From contig NZ_LR778175.1 of the NCBI RefSeq assembly GCF_902810445.1, positions 558,001 to 622,000 of the forward strand: a stretch of 64,000 nt of DNA, in the 5' to 3' direction. Below the pieces are notes generated by a model that saw nothing but the letters and a program-made list of their open reading frames with translations, had not been told where the DNA came from and did not search any database. Numbering within the stretch: the first letter of the stretch is position 1; every line of letters begins with the position of its first letter. A program made the position numbers and the translations under genes. Shown here piece by piece: positions 26,501 through 34,835 of this stretch. This stretch comes from Candidatus Nitrosacidococcus tergens. GTDB lineage: Bacteria; Pseudomonadota; Gammaproteobacteria; Nitrosococcales; Nitrosococcaceae.

Positions 26501-27868
26501 CTAAATTTCTTTTGCTAGCTGTGCTGCATAACCAATATAATTATGAGGGGTGAGTTTAAGCAATCGCTCTTTAGTATCTAATGGTAAATCTAAACTAGAA
26601 ATAAATTCCTGTAGATGAGGTAGGGTTATTTTTTTTCCTCGAGTGACTTGCTTAAGCTTCTCATAGGGTTCTGGAATTCCATAACGACGCATTACAGTTT
26701 GGATTGCTTCAGATAAAACTTCCCAATTTGCCTCCAGATCATTATCCATTTGTATTTGGTGAGCTTCTAGTTTTTGTATTCCTCTAAGCGTAGCTTGATA
26801 AGCTACTAAAGAATGAGCAAATCCTACCCCTAAGTTCCTAAGTACGGTAGAATCGGAGAGATCTCGCTGCCAACGAGAGATGGGTAATTTTTCAGCTAGG
26901 TAAGTAAAAATGGCATTAGCAATACCAATATTGCCTTCTGCATTTTCAAAATCAATAGGATTGACTTTATGGGGCATAGTAGAGGACCCTACCTCATTTT
27001 CTATTACTTTTTGTTTAAAGTAACCTAATGCAATATAACCCCAAATATCCCGACAAAAATCAAGTAAAATACTATTAAATCGACTGATACCATGAAAAAT
27101 TTCCCCCATGTAATCATGGGGTTCAATTTGAGTAGTGTACTGATTCCAAGAAAGCCCTAGCTGAGTTATAAAATTATGGCTTAATTCAAGCCAGTTGATT
27201 TCAGGGTAAGCCACTTGATGGGCATTGTAATTACCTGTTGCTCCATTAATCTTTCCGTAAATTGAAATTTCTTTGATCTTCTCATATTGTAATATAAGGC
27301 GATAAGCAAAATTGCTCATTTCTTTACCTAAAGTAGTAGGTGATGCTGGCTGACCATGGGTACGTGCAAGCATAGAAATTTGTTGATAGCGATGAGCGAG
27401 ATCCTGAATCTGCTCAATAAGCAGCTCCATTTGAAGAAAGATAACTTGCCCTAGACCATCCTTAAGCATCAACCCATAAGCAAGATTATTAATATCCTCG
27501 GAAGTACAAGCAAAATGGATAAATTCACTAATATTGAGTAATTCAGGACAGTTTTTAAACTGCTCTTTTAAGCAATATTCTACTGCTTTAACATCATGGT
27601 TTGTGATTTTTTCTATTTCTTTAATCCGTTGTGCTTGTTGCTCTGAAAAATTATCAATAATAGCAGTGAGAAATTGCTCAGAATCTCTACTCAATTTAGG
27701 TACTTCATAAATTTCATTACAATTACTCAATAAAATAAGCCATTTTATTTCTACAATGACTCGATAGCGTAATAACCCGTACTCGCTAAAAATTGGACGT
27801 AATTTATCTACTTTACTAGCATAACGACCATCAATAGGGGATAGGGCAGTGAGAGGTGAATAATCCAT
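26501..27868 (-). CDS. purB: adenylosuccinate lyase
   Basis: A 455-residue lyase acting twice in purine synthesis (SAICAR and adenylosuccinate). The fumarase-superfamily signature GSSTMPHKVNPIDFENAEGN holds the catalytic serine loop. ARTHGQPASPTTLGKE carries the second conserved His. The N-terminal LTALSPIDGRYASK agrees with the gammaproteobacterial form. It is divergent from the small secreted-protein gene over 113 bp. Confidence 0.97.
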   Translation of the reverse strand: MDYSPLTALSPIDGRYASKVDKLRPIFSEYGLLRYRVIVEIKWLILLSNCNEIYEVPKLSRDSEQFLTAIIDNFSEQQAQRIKEIEKITNHDVKAVEYCLKEQFKNCPELLNISEFIHFACTSEDINNLAYGLMLKDGLGQVIFLQMELLIEQIQDLAHRYQQISMLARTHGQPASPTTLGKEMSNFAYRLILQYEKIKEISIYGKINGATGNYNAHQVAYPEINWLELSHNFITQLGLSWNQYTTQIEPHDYMGEIFHGISRFNSILLDFCRDIWGYIALGYFKQKVIENEVGSSTMPHKVNPIDFENAEGNIGIANAIFTYLAEKLPISRWQRDLSDSTVLRNLGVGFAHSLVAYQATLRGIQKLEAHQIQMDNDLEANWEVLSEAIQTVMRRYGIPEPYEKLKQVTRGKKITLPHLQEFISSLDLPLDTKERLLKLTPHNYIGYAAQLAKEI

Positions 27869-27981
27869 TAAAAGTATATAATAAAATTTAATTTGAAACT
27901 AAGGTTCTAATACAGAAAATATATATCTATATCCTTATAAATAATAGATATGAAACTTATTTATATAAAGAAAGAAATTGA

Positions 27982-28314
27982 ATGAATTATTTATTTTTTT
28001 TAAGTTTACTCCTATCAGCTATGTACATTTTACCGATGCGAATCTCATATGCTAGAAGAATAGATGATATCCAGCAAGCAGTGCCTAAAGAGGTAAAAAA
28101 TTGCGAATTTCTAGGCCGTGTCCAAGGGTTTTCAGGCTGGGGTAAAACCACTTCTAGGCAAAAACATAATAAGGCAATACATATTGCTTTAGAGAAAGCT
28201 GCTCAACTGAATGCAACACATATTATGTGGATTAGAATCCCTAGAGATTATTCATCTCCCTATGCTTATGGGAAAGCTTATAATTGCGATCATCAACTAT
28301 TGGCTAATGATTAA
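27982..28314 (+). CDS. small secreted protein, DUF4156/RcsF-like
   Basis: A 110-residue protein with a hydrophobic N-terminus (residues 3-22), probably a signal peptide. The mature part reads KNCEFLGRVQGFSGWG, then a helix with NKAIHIALEKAAQLNATHIMWI. This pattern (Cys, LG.V.G, then ALxKAxxLxATHxxW) resembles DUF4156 and RcsF-type envelope proteins. The resemblance is from memory and no lipobox is clear. A second Cys near the C-terminus (NCDH) could form a disulfide. Function unknown. Confidence 0.55.
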   Translation: MNYLFFLSLLLSAMYILPMRISYARRIDDIQQAVPKEVKNCEFLGRVQGFSGWGKTTSRQKHNKAIHIALEKAAQLNATHIMWIRIPRDYSSPYAYGKAYNCDHQLLAND

Positions 28315-28338
28315 CTATACAAGCTCCCCCAACCACTT

Positions 28339-28368
28339 TAAGAAGTGAGTTTTTAAACTCACTTCTTA
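28339..28368. terminator. perfect 14-bp palindromic hairpin shared by two convergent gene ends
   Basis: TAAGAAGTGAGTTT (28339-28352) and AAACTCACTTCTTA (28355-28368) are perfect complements around TT. The right arm includes the stop codon of the minus-strand ferritin-like gene. Neither strand has a clean U-tract after the stem, so this is a bidirectional 3'-end hairpin rather than a textbook terminator. Confidence 0.45.
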
Positions 28369-29262
28369 TGCTTGGCAATAAGTAGGCACCCAGCTTTGAT
28401 CGATGAGTTTATCGTCCATGAGGCTGTAGTCAAAATCAAGCCCATCCTGGATCATTTTGTCTACATTAAACAAGTACTTTCCTTCTGGAACACAGCTTCT
28501 AAAAAAATAACGATACCATGCTGGGGTAGTTGCTTTTGCAATTTTCACTTGCATAGGGCTTAAGAAGTTTCTCCGCTGACCTAAATGAGCAAGCTCATCA
28601 ATAGTAATTTCATATAAAAGCTCTCTTAGTCGTTGTGCTGCTTCAGGCTCATCAGCAAAGACATCATCAATTAAAACATCTAAATGCTTATAGAAAGTAA
28701 GACCCATTAGCTCCATATTAAAAGCTGGAATATCTTTAATGAGACCAGGTAAGTGAACAAAATAATAATAGGTTTTTTGAGTAAGCGGACTAAAAAGTGC
28801 CCATTCTGCTTTATCTAGATTAAATACTTGTAGCATCTCATAGAAAAGACGAGCATGGCAAAATTCCTCTGCCATATGTAGACGGCTAATTTTCTGGGTA
28901 AGTTTTTTAGAATCTGCCATCACAGGTTCTGCATCCCAAGCAGCTGAAATACCAGCCCATTCATGGCGAGCAAATTTATATACATTAGTAAGCCATAGAG
29001 TTTTACGATCTACCTTACTTGGATCATCCTTAAATTCCATATAATTACGATAAAATGCTTCCTTATCAATAGGGTTTTTAGCCCGTACAGGATGATCCTT
29101 AAAATATTGTAATCTCTCTTTTTTCTTAACTAAATCTTTTTCTTCCTCTAAAAGCCCCCCAGTATGCTCTTGGGTATATTCCCAATAGCTTTCAAAGTTT
29201 TTTTCCATTTCTTCAGGAGAAGTAGGTGAAAAAATGGAACGATATTTTCCTCTCTCGGACAT
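28366..29262 (-). CDS. diiron ferritin-like protein of unknown function, divergent from rbcL
   Basis: I do not recognise a named family for this 298-residue protein. The metal ligands of a ferritin-like diiron site can be read in order: E101 (ARHEWAGIS), E133xxH136 (AEEFCHARLF), E184 (NMELMGLTFY) and E223xxH226 (IDELAHLGQR), spaced as in a four-helix bundle. The first 60 residues are charged and likely helical. No signal peptide or membrane segment is seen. The ribosome binding site AAGGAGA is good. It shares a 394-bp divergent intergenic region with rbcL. It could be an oxygenase or an O2/metal-handling protein; neither is shown. Confidence 0.7.
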   Translation of the reverse strand: MSERGKYRSIFSPTSPEEMEKNFESYWEYTQEHTGGLLEEEKDLVKKKERLQYFKDHPVRAKNPIDKEAFYRNYMEFKDDPSKVDRKTLWLTNVYKFARHEWAGISAAWDAEPVMADSKKLTQKISRLHMAEEFCHARLFYEMLQVFNLDKAEWALFSPLTQKTYYYFVHLPGLIKDIPAFNMELMGLTFYKHLDVLIDDVFADEPEAAQRLRELLYEITIDELAHLGQRRNFLSPMQVKIAKATTPAWYRYFFRSCVPEGKYLFNVDKMIQDGLDFDYSLMDDKLIDQSWVPTYCQA

Positions 29263-29656
29263 TCTTTTTGTCTCCTTAAGTCAAAACAAACCTAGCTCAG
29301 TTAGATAGGATGCTATCCTAAATTTTAAAATCCCCATTATAACTAAGATATGGGCATATTTTTATGATCAATAAATAGGATATGGATATCTACTTTTAAA
29401 ATTAAATTTAATACATTATATCTTATACTTAATCAATAAGTTCTATATTTTAATTGAAAATGATTCTAATTTCGTATTCATTAAAATACTAAAAATTTTT
29501 CACCTAATCATAAATAAAAACTTATGGTGATGATATAAAAAATTTAGTTTTATTTTATGATGAATTATAGGAATATGAAGACTAGGTTTTAAGCTAGAAA
29601 TTTATTAGCTTTAGCATGACCTTAATTAGTTAATTAATTAACGGAGAATAGACATT
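29263..29656. other. 394-bp divergent intergenic region between the diiron gene and rbcL
   Basis: Very AT-rich, with no ORF of note. It must contain the promoters for both directions. It holds two inverted repeats (29306-29320 and 29361-29375) and, just before rbcL, the ribosome binding site ACGGAGA. I cannot place -35/-10 boxes with confidence. Confidence 0.6.
29361..29375. promoter_or_regulatory. candidate CbbR (LysR-type) operator upstream of rbcL
   Basis: TTTATGATCAATAAA contains TTA-N7-TAA (29362-29374), the known CbbR T-N11-A core. A nearby inverted repeat, TAGGATGCTATCCTA (29306-29320), could be a second element. AT-rich DNA produces such matches by chance, and no cbbR gene is visible in the window. 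Confidence 0.27.
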
Positions 29657-31126
29657 ATGGCAACTATGGCCGAAGGAAAAGAGCGTTATAAATCTGGGGT
29701 TATCCCTTATAAAAACATGGGCTATTGGGAACCAGCATATCAGCCTAAAGATACAGATATGATTGCTATGTTTCGGATTACCCCACAAACAGGCATTGAT
29801 CCAGAAGAAGCTGCTGCAGCAGTAGCTGGTGAATCTTCAACCGCAACTTGGACGGTAGTATGGACTGACCGTCTTACCGCTTGTGAGCTTTATCGTGCAA
29901 AAGCTTATCGAGTAGATCAAGTACCTAACACTGGAGAAGGTACTAAGACAGAAGCTCAGTACTTTGCCTATATCGCCTACGATATGGATTTATTTGAGCC
30001 AGGTTCCATTGCTAACTTAACTGCTTCTATTATTGGTAATGTATTCGGAATGAAGGCAGTAAAAGCCCTTCGTTTAGAAGATATGCGTATTCCTGTTGCT
30101 TACTTAAAGACTTTCCAAGGTCCAGCTACAGGTATCGTAGTAGAACGGGAGCGTTTAGATAAGTTTGGTCGCCCACTCCTTGGTGCTACTACTAAGCCAA
30201 AACTCGGTCTTTCTGGTCGTAACTATGGTCGTGTTGTCTATGAAGCCTTAAAAGGTGGCCTTGATTTTGTTAAAGACGATGAAAACATCAACTCCCAACC
30301 TTTCATGCACTGGCGTGATCGCTTCCTCTATTGCATGGAAGCTGTAAATAAAGCCTCTGCTGCTACTGGTGAAGTCAAAGGGCATTATCTCAACGTGACT
30401 GCTGCCACTATGGAAGATATGTATGAGCGTGCTGAATTTGCCAAATCCCTAGGTTCTACCATTATCATGATTGACTTAGTTATTGGCTATACAGCCATTC
30501 AATCCATGGCGAAATGGGCACGTAAGAATGACATGATTCTCCATCTCCATCGCGCTGGTAATTCTACCTATTCTCGCCAAAAAAATCATGGTATGAACTT
30601 CCGTGTGATCTGTAAATGGATGAGAATGGCAGGTGTGGATCATATCCATGCAGGGACTGTAGTAGGAAAACTCGAAGGTGATCCGCTTATCACTAGAGGA
30701 TTCTATGATACCCTGCGTGAAACCCATGTCCCAGAAAATCTTCAGCATGGAATTTTCTTCGATCAGGATTGGGCTTCTTTAAACAAAGTCATGCCCGTAG
30801 CTTCCGGTGGTATCCATGCCGGTCAAATGCATCAACTTCTTGACTATCTTGGTGAAGATGTCGTACTTCAATTTGGTGGCGGTACTATTGGTCATCCACA
30901 AGGTATCCAAGCTGGAGCTGTTGCTAATCGTGTTGCTCTTGAAGCTATGATTTTGGCTCGTAATGAAGGTCGTGACTACGTCAAAGAAGGTCCACAAATC
31001 CTTGAAGCTGCTGCCAAGTGGTGTTCACCTCTTAGAGCTGCCCTGGATACTTGGAAAGATATTACCTTCAATTACGAATCCACTGATACTGCAGACTTTG
31101 TACCTACTGCTACTGGTAGCGTTTAA
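29657..31126 (+). CDS. rbcL: RuBisCO large subunit, red-type form I (IC-like)
   Basis: The 489-residue large chain of ribulose-1,5-bisphosphate carboxylase. Active-site residues are intact: K180 and K182 (TTKPKLG), the carbamylated K206 with D208/E209 (GLDFVKDDEN), HLHRAG, and loop 6 Lys in GKLEGDP. The length, the sequence and the adjoining red-type small subunit and cbbX place it with form IC/ID enzymes, not the green-type IA. Codons favour C-ending forms more than the neighbours do, suggesting high expression. It is followed after 23 bp by rbcS. It fixes CO2 in the Calvin cycle. Confidence 0.98.
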   Translation: MATMAEGKERYKSGVIPYKNMGYWEPAYQPKDTDMIAMFRITPQTGIDPEEAAAAVAGESSTATWTVVWTDRLTACELYRAKAYRVDQVPNTGEGTKTEAQYFAYIAYDMDLFEPGSIANLTASIIGNVFGMKAVKALRLEDMRIPVAYLKTFQGPATGIVVERERLDKFGRPLLGATTKPKLGLSGRNYGRVVYEALKGGLDFVKDDENINSQPFMHWRDRFLYCMEAVNKASAATGEVKGHYLNVTAATMEDMYERAEFAKSLGSTIIMIDLVIGYTAIQSMAKWARKNDMILHLHRAGNSTYSRQKNHGMNFRVICKWMRMAGVDHIHAGTVVGKLEGDPLITRGFYDTLRETHVPENLQHGIFFDQDWASLNKVMPVASGGIHAGQMHQLLDYLGEDVVLQFGGGTIGHPQGIQAGAVANRVALEAMILARNEGRDYVKEGPQILEAAAKWCSPLRAALDTWKDITFNYESTDTADFVPTATGSV

Positions 31127-31149
31127 TAAGATTAGGAGAATACTCAATT

Positions 31150-31584
31150 ATGATGACCAATCACGGGAATCGTCTCACTCAAGGGCAGTTTTCTTTTCTG
31201 CCTGATTTAACTGACGATCAAATTTTATCCCAAATCAAATATGCCCTAAAGAACGATTGGGCAGTAAACATAGAGTATACCGATGATCCTCATCCTCGTA
31301 ATACTTATTGGGAATTATTCGGCTTACCCATGTTTGATCTTAAAGATCCTGCCGGAATCTTAATGGAGATCAACGAGTGCCGTAAGACTTTCCCTAATCA
31401 CTATATTCGGGTAACCGCCTATAATAGCAATCGAGGTACTGAATCTCCTGCTATGTCCTATATTGTCAACCGTCCTAAGAATGAGCCTGGATTTAGTTTG
31501 GTACGGCAAGAATGGGAAGGACGCAAAGTCCGCTATACCGTCAGTAGTTATGCTACCCAAAAGCCAGAAGGCGAACGGTATTAA
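31150..31584 (+). CDS. rbcS: RuBisCO small subunit, red-type
   Basis: A 144-residue small subunit with the longer C-terminus of form IC/ID chains (ending VRYTVSSYATQKPEGERY), which forms the beta-hairpins lining the central pore in this class. GQFSFLPDLTDDQI and YWELFGLPMFD are family motifs. Ribosome binding site AGGAG precedes tandem ATG codons; the first is used here. A perfect 15-bp hairpin follows 15 bp after the stop. Confidence 0.97.
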   Translation: MMTNHGNRLTQGQFSFLPDLTDDQILSQIKYALKNDWAVNIEYTDDPHPRNTYWELFGLPMFDLKDPAGILMEINECRKTFPNHYIRVTAYNSNRGTESPAMSYIVNRPKNEPGFSLVRQEWEGRKVRYTVSSYATQKPEGERY

Positions 31585-31599
31585 TTTCTACTAAACATC

Positions 31600-31639
31600 T
31601 TAATCACGGGTCTTATAAAATAAAAAGACCCGTGATTAA
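31600..31639 (+). promoter_or_regulatory. perfect 15-bp hairpin between rbcS and cbbX
   Basis: Arms TTAATCACGGGTCTT (31600-31614) and AAGACCCGTGATTAA (31625-31639) are exact complements around a 10-nt A-rich loop. No U-tract follows, so it is more likely an mRNA 3'-end stabiliser/processing site for rbcLS than a full terminator. It ends 25 bp before the cbbX ATG. Confidence 0.65.
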
Positions 31640-31664
31640 TTTAGATATCAAAGGAGCAGATATC

Positions 31665-32570
31665 ATGAGTAATGATAATAAAAATACAAGTACGGTTTTA
31701 GCTGAAAATTCATCGGTGGACTTAGATGCTGAATTTAAATCCTCTAATATCCAAGAGGTTTTGGATCGGCTCGATAAAGAATTAATTGGCTTAAAACCAA
31801 TTAAAACTCGTATTCGTGAAATTGCTGCTCTTTTACTTGTAGATCGACTACGTAAACAATTTGAGCTTATCTCTGAAACGCCCACCTTGCATATGAACTT
31901 TACTGGTAATCCAGGCACCGGAAAAACCACCGTAGCACTAAGAATGGGAGAAATCTTAAAAAGGTTGGGTTATGTAAGAGAAGGTCACTTAATTACTGTA
32001 ACTCGAGATGATCTCGTAGGTCAATATATTGGGCATACTGCCCCAAAAACTAAAGAAGTCATTAAAAAAGCAATGGGCGGTGTGCTGTTTATTGACGAAG
32101 CCTACTATCTTTATAAACCAGAAAATGAGCGGGATTATGGCCAAGAATCCATCGAAATTTTATTGCAAGTAATGGAAAACAACCGAGATGACTTAGTTGT
32201 TATTCTTGCAGGTTATAAGGATAAAATGGATCGATTCTTTTTAAGTAATCCAGGAATGCGTTCTCGAATTGCCCACCATCTAGATTTCCCTGATTATACT
32301 CCAGAAGAGCTGATGGCGATTGCTAAAATTATGCTAGCTAACCAAAATTATCGTTTTAGTGCTGAAGGGGAACAAGCATTTGCAGAATATATTCCAGAGC
32401 GGATGAAACTTGAACACTTTTCAAATGCTAGATCTATTCGTAACGCTCTTGATCGTGCTCGCCTTCGTCAAGCTAATCGATTATTTGCCTCTCGTAGTAA
32501 GAAGCTAAACAAGATTGATTTAATTACTATTGAAGCAGAAGATATACGAGCTAGCCGTATTCTACGATAA
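31665..32570 (+). CDS. cbbX: red-type RuBisCO activase CbbX
   Basis: A 301-residue AAA+ ATPase that pulls on the large-subunit C-terminus to release inhibitory sugar phosphates. Walker A is TGNPGTGKTT (80-89), Walker B is VLFIDEAYYLY, and the sensor/Arg-finger region is SNPGMRSRIAHHLDFPDY. I chose the ATG at 31665 because AAAGGAG lies at the right distance. An upstream in-frame GTG at 31632 would start inside the hairpin stem. It confirms that the RuBisCO is red-type. Confidence 0.95.
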   Translation: MSNDNKNTSTVLAENSSVDLDAEFKSSNIQEVLDRLDKELIGLKPIKTRIREIAALLLVDRLRKQFELISETPTLHMNFTGNPGTGKTTVALRMGEILKRLGYVREGHLITVTRDDLVGQYIGHTAPKTKEVIKKAMGGVLFIDEAYYLYKPENERDYGQESIEILLQVMENNRDDLVVILAGYKDKMDRFFLSNPGMRSRIAHHLDFPDYTPEELMAIAKIMLANQNYRFSAEGEQAFAEYIPERMKLEHFSNARSIRNALDRARLRQANRLFASRSKKLNKIDLITIEAEDIRASRILR

Positions 32571-32712
32571 ATGAATTATTGCAATAGCTTGCGATTTATT
32601 TATAAGTAAAAAAATAATTATAGCTTATTTAAAATTATGGTATAAATTAAGATAGTTATGTAGTAACACAAATAGCAAAAACTATTTAGGGCTAGATAGG
32701 GAGGAGTAAATT

Positions 32713-33123
32713 GTGAACATATATGATAACGACAATAACGAACTATCACCCCTTCGGACAATGCCGAAAACTATTGATGCGGTTCATTTTAATCGTGTTC
32801 GCTTAGCACTACGAAGGATAAGTAACCCCCTACAAATAGCCCTACCTAGACATCGAGGTCTTGTGATGATTCTAGATGATAAAGAGTGGCTCTGTGTAGA
32901 TAGTTTTCATGAGGATCGTCTCATTCTTGCTTGGCGATCTTTTCAAACAAGCCATAGGCAAACAATCCACAAGCCTATTTCCTGCATGCTTAGCTTTTAT
33001 CATATGCATGCAGGATTGATTATGGGATCAGCAATCGAGCATCTTAGCCAAGTACTTGCCCTGCAGCTTGAGGAAGTACGTCCCCATTCTATCAAGGAAG
33101 GAAAGACTTCTTCTATCGCTTAA
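32713..33123 (+). CDS. hypothetical protein downstream of cbbX
   Basis: A 136-residue protein I do not recognise. The start is GTG behind a strong GGGAGGAG. It has no signal peptide or clear membrane segment. The middle reads PRHRGLVMILDDKEWLCVDSFHEDRLILAW, suggesting a small beta-rich domain. Position 142 bp after cbbX on the same strand allows, but does not prove, membership of the RuBisCO operon. Codon use matches the neighbours. Confidence 0.65.
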   Translation: MNIYDNDNNELSPLRTMPKTIDAVHFNRVRLALRRISNPLQIALPRHRGLVMILDDKEWLCVDSFHEDRLILAWRSFQTSHRQTIHKPISCMLSFYHMHAGLIMGSAIEHLSQVLALQLEEVRPHSIKEGKTSSIA

Positions 33124-33161
33124 TATTTCTACAAAGTGAGAATTTTTAAATAGCTTATATT

Positions 33162-33827
33162 TTATTTACTCTCTTTCTTATTTTGAGCTTCATAGGTTTG
33201 AATAAAGCTATTGGCCTCATCAATCGCTGCTTCCATTTCGCTAACTAATTTAGTTACATCGGTTTTGATTCCATCTAAACTGCCTTGTAAAGAAGCGATC
33301 GCTTTTGCATTTAAATTATGCTTTAAAAAAAGTACTTGATCATGAAAGGTAGTAAGCACTGGATCCATTTTTGCTGCTGCCCGTTTCATAGATTGCAGCA
33401 ACTTTTCATAATGAGCTCGAGTTTCAATGAGCTCTTGTCTACTTTGTGCTTTTAGCGAGGCGTTACTATATTGCTCTAATTCCCCTTCCCATTCTGCAAA
33501 TAGAGCATCGGCAACGTTTTCAACAGATTTAATTCGATTATTGACTTTTTTAGCCTTTGCTTCGCTATCTTCATATTCTCCATTCATTTTTTTATACATC
33601 ACCTCTAAATCCCCTCCATCAAAATTGACGACAGAAGAAAATTGCTCGAGGGCTGATTGAAACTGATCCTTGGCATCTACTTGGGCATCTCTTACTTTTT
33701 CAACTCGACTAGTGAGAATATCCCGTTTTTGAACACCAAATTTCTCCATAGTGTTGTAATAAACAGTCTCACAACCCATGAGAAATAGGGTAATAGCAAT
33801 AATATTAAAATAGCGGACTTGATTCAT
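33162..33827 (-). CDS. DUF2959 lipoprotein
   Basis: A predicted lipoprotein of 221 residues from the ATG used here: NQVRYFNIIAITLFLMGCETVYYN gives a signal peptide with LMGC lipobox. The rest is long amphipathic helices (coiled-coil-like) with the DUF2959 pattern ETVYYNTMEKFGVQKRDILTSRV. An in-frame TTG 21 bp upstream would add seven residues but weaken the signal peptide. It is convergent with the preceding unknown gene. Envelope location is likely; function unknown. Confidence 0.8.
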   Translation of the reverse strand: MNQVRYFNIIAITLFLMGCETVYYNTMEKFGVQKRDILTSRVEKVRDAQVDAKDQFQSALEQFSSVVNFDGGDLEVMYKKMNGEYEDSEAKAKKVNNRIKSVENVADALFAEWEGELEQYSNASLKAQSRQELIETRAHYEKLLQSMKRAAAKMDPVLTTFHDQVLFLKHNLNAKAIASLQGSLDGIKTDVTKLVSEMEAAIDEANSFIQTYEAQNKKESK

Positions 33828-33934
33828 GGTGGATACAAAAATTATCAATTAGAGTAGAAATTTACTTATTGCTTAGAATTTTAATAATAGGGTAATAATA
33901 ACAGAATGGATAGAAAGGAAAAAATTTTCATATA

Positions 33935-33961
33935 AGGGCTATTTAATTTAAAAATAGCCCT
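33935..33961 (-). terminator. probable terminator of the GST gene
   Basis: AGGGCTATTT and AAATAGCCCT form a 10-bp stem with a 7-nt loop, just past the end of the minus-strand GST gene. On the minus strand a T-run begins about ten bases after the stem, so efficiency is uncertain. Confidence 0.45.
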
Positions 33962-33968
33962 GAGCTTA

Positions 33969-34589
33969 TTAAATTAACCCTTCAATTTTAAGCACTTGTT
34001 GTACCTGACTATCTTGTACTAAAGCATCATGAAAGCGTTGTAAGTTAGGGTAGGGTTTAATCCCATCTTTTAGTGCTTTATTGCCCCATTGGAGCATAGG
34101 AAGGGCATAAGCATCTACTGCAGTGCGTTTATTCCCTACAATATGATCTTTACCATCAAGATGATTTTCAAGTAACTCATAACGCTTGGCAATGAGCTTT
34201 CTTGCAGCGGATCGCACAATTTCTAAATCCTCTTCATCGTTAGAAGTGGTATAGCGTTGAGGGAAGTAAAAAGGATAAAAAGCAGGATGCAAATCCCCAG
34301 TCATAAATAATAACCAACGATCAAAGTCAGCATTTCCACGTAAAGAACTGTCAGAACCTAAATTTGATTTAGGAAAGCGGCTAATTAAATACTTAAGAAT
34401 TGCGCCTGATTGAGTTAAGGTCCATCCTTCTCCTGTATCTAATACAGGCACAGCACCTGCAGGATTCAATTTAATAAGTTGTGGACTACCAATTGTTATC
34501 GCTTCTGCTCCATAGGGTTCTCCAATCCACTCAAGTACAATATGAGCAGCTAAAGAGCAGGCACCGGGTGAATAATAAAGCTTAATCAT
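33969..34589 (-). CDS. beta-class-like glutathione S-transferase
   Basis: A 206-residue GST. The N-terminus MIKLYYSPGACSLAAHIVLEW carries the bacterial beta-class Cys (C11) and SLA motif. NPAGAVPVLDTGEGWTLTQSGAILKYL holds the glutathione-binding cis-Pro and Gln-Ser. The helical C-terminal domain follows. It is divergent from the pirin gene over 246 bp; both are stress-type enzymes and may share control. Confidence 0.9.
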   Translation of the reverse strand: MIKLYYSPGACSLAAHIVLEWIGEPYGAEAITIGSPQLIKLNPAGAVPVLDTGEGWTLTQSGAILKYLISRFPKSNLGSDSSLRGNADFDRWLLFMTGDLHPAFYPFYFPQRYTTSNDEEDLEIVRSAARKLIAKRYELLENHLDGKDHIVGNKRTAVDAYALPMLQWGNKALKDGIKPYPNLQRFHDALVQDSQVQQVLKIEGLI

Positions 34590-34835
34590 TATTAATTAAT
34601 CTCCTTACCTAAATCAAGTTTAGACATTTAGGCTAACTATCCATAACACAGTAACAAAAATGCTATGTTGGATATTCAGCCAGAATTAAAAGCTATTTAT
34701 AAATAGCTCTATAAAAAGTATAGAGTGAAATACAAAACTTAGCTAATGAGGTCTTTAATTTCTTGAATTTATATCTTTTAAACACCATGTATTAAGTATT
34801 ATATATTTCAGGTTTTTAGCTAAAGGAATAAATCC

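Noticed and set aside
30963..31205. An 80-codon plus-strand ORF across the rbcL-rbcS junction
   Set aside because: It is a frame-shifted shadow of two certain genes and covers the rbcS ribosome binding site.
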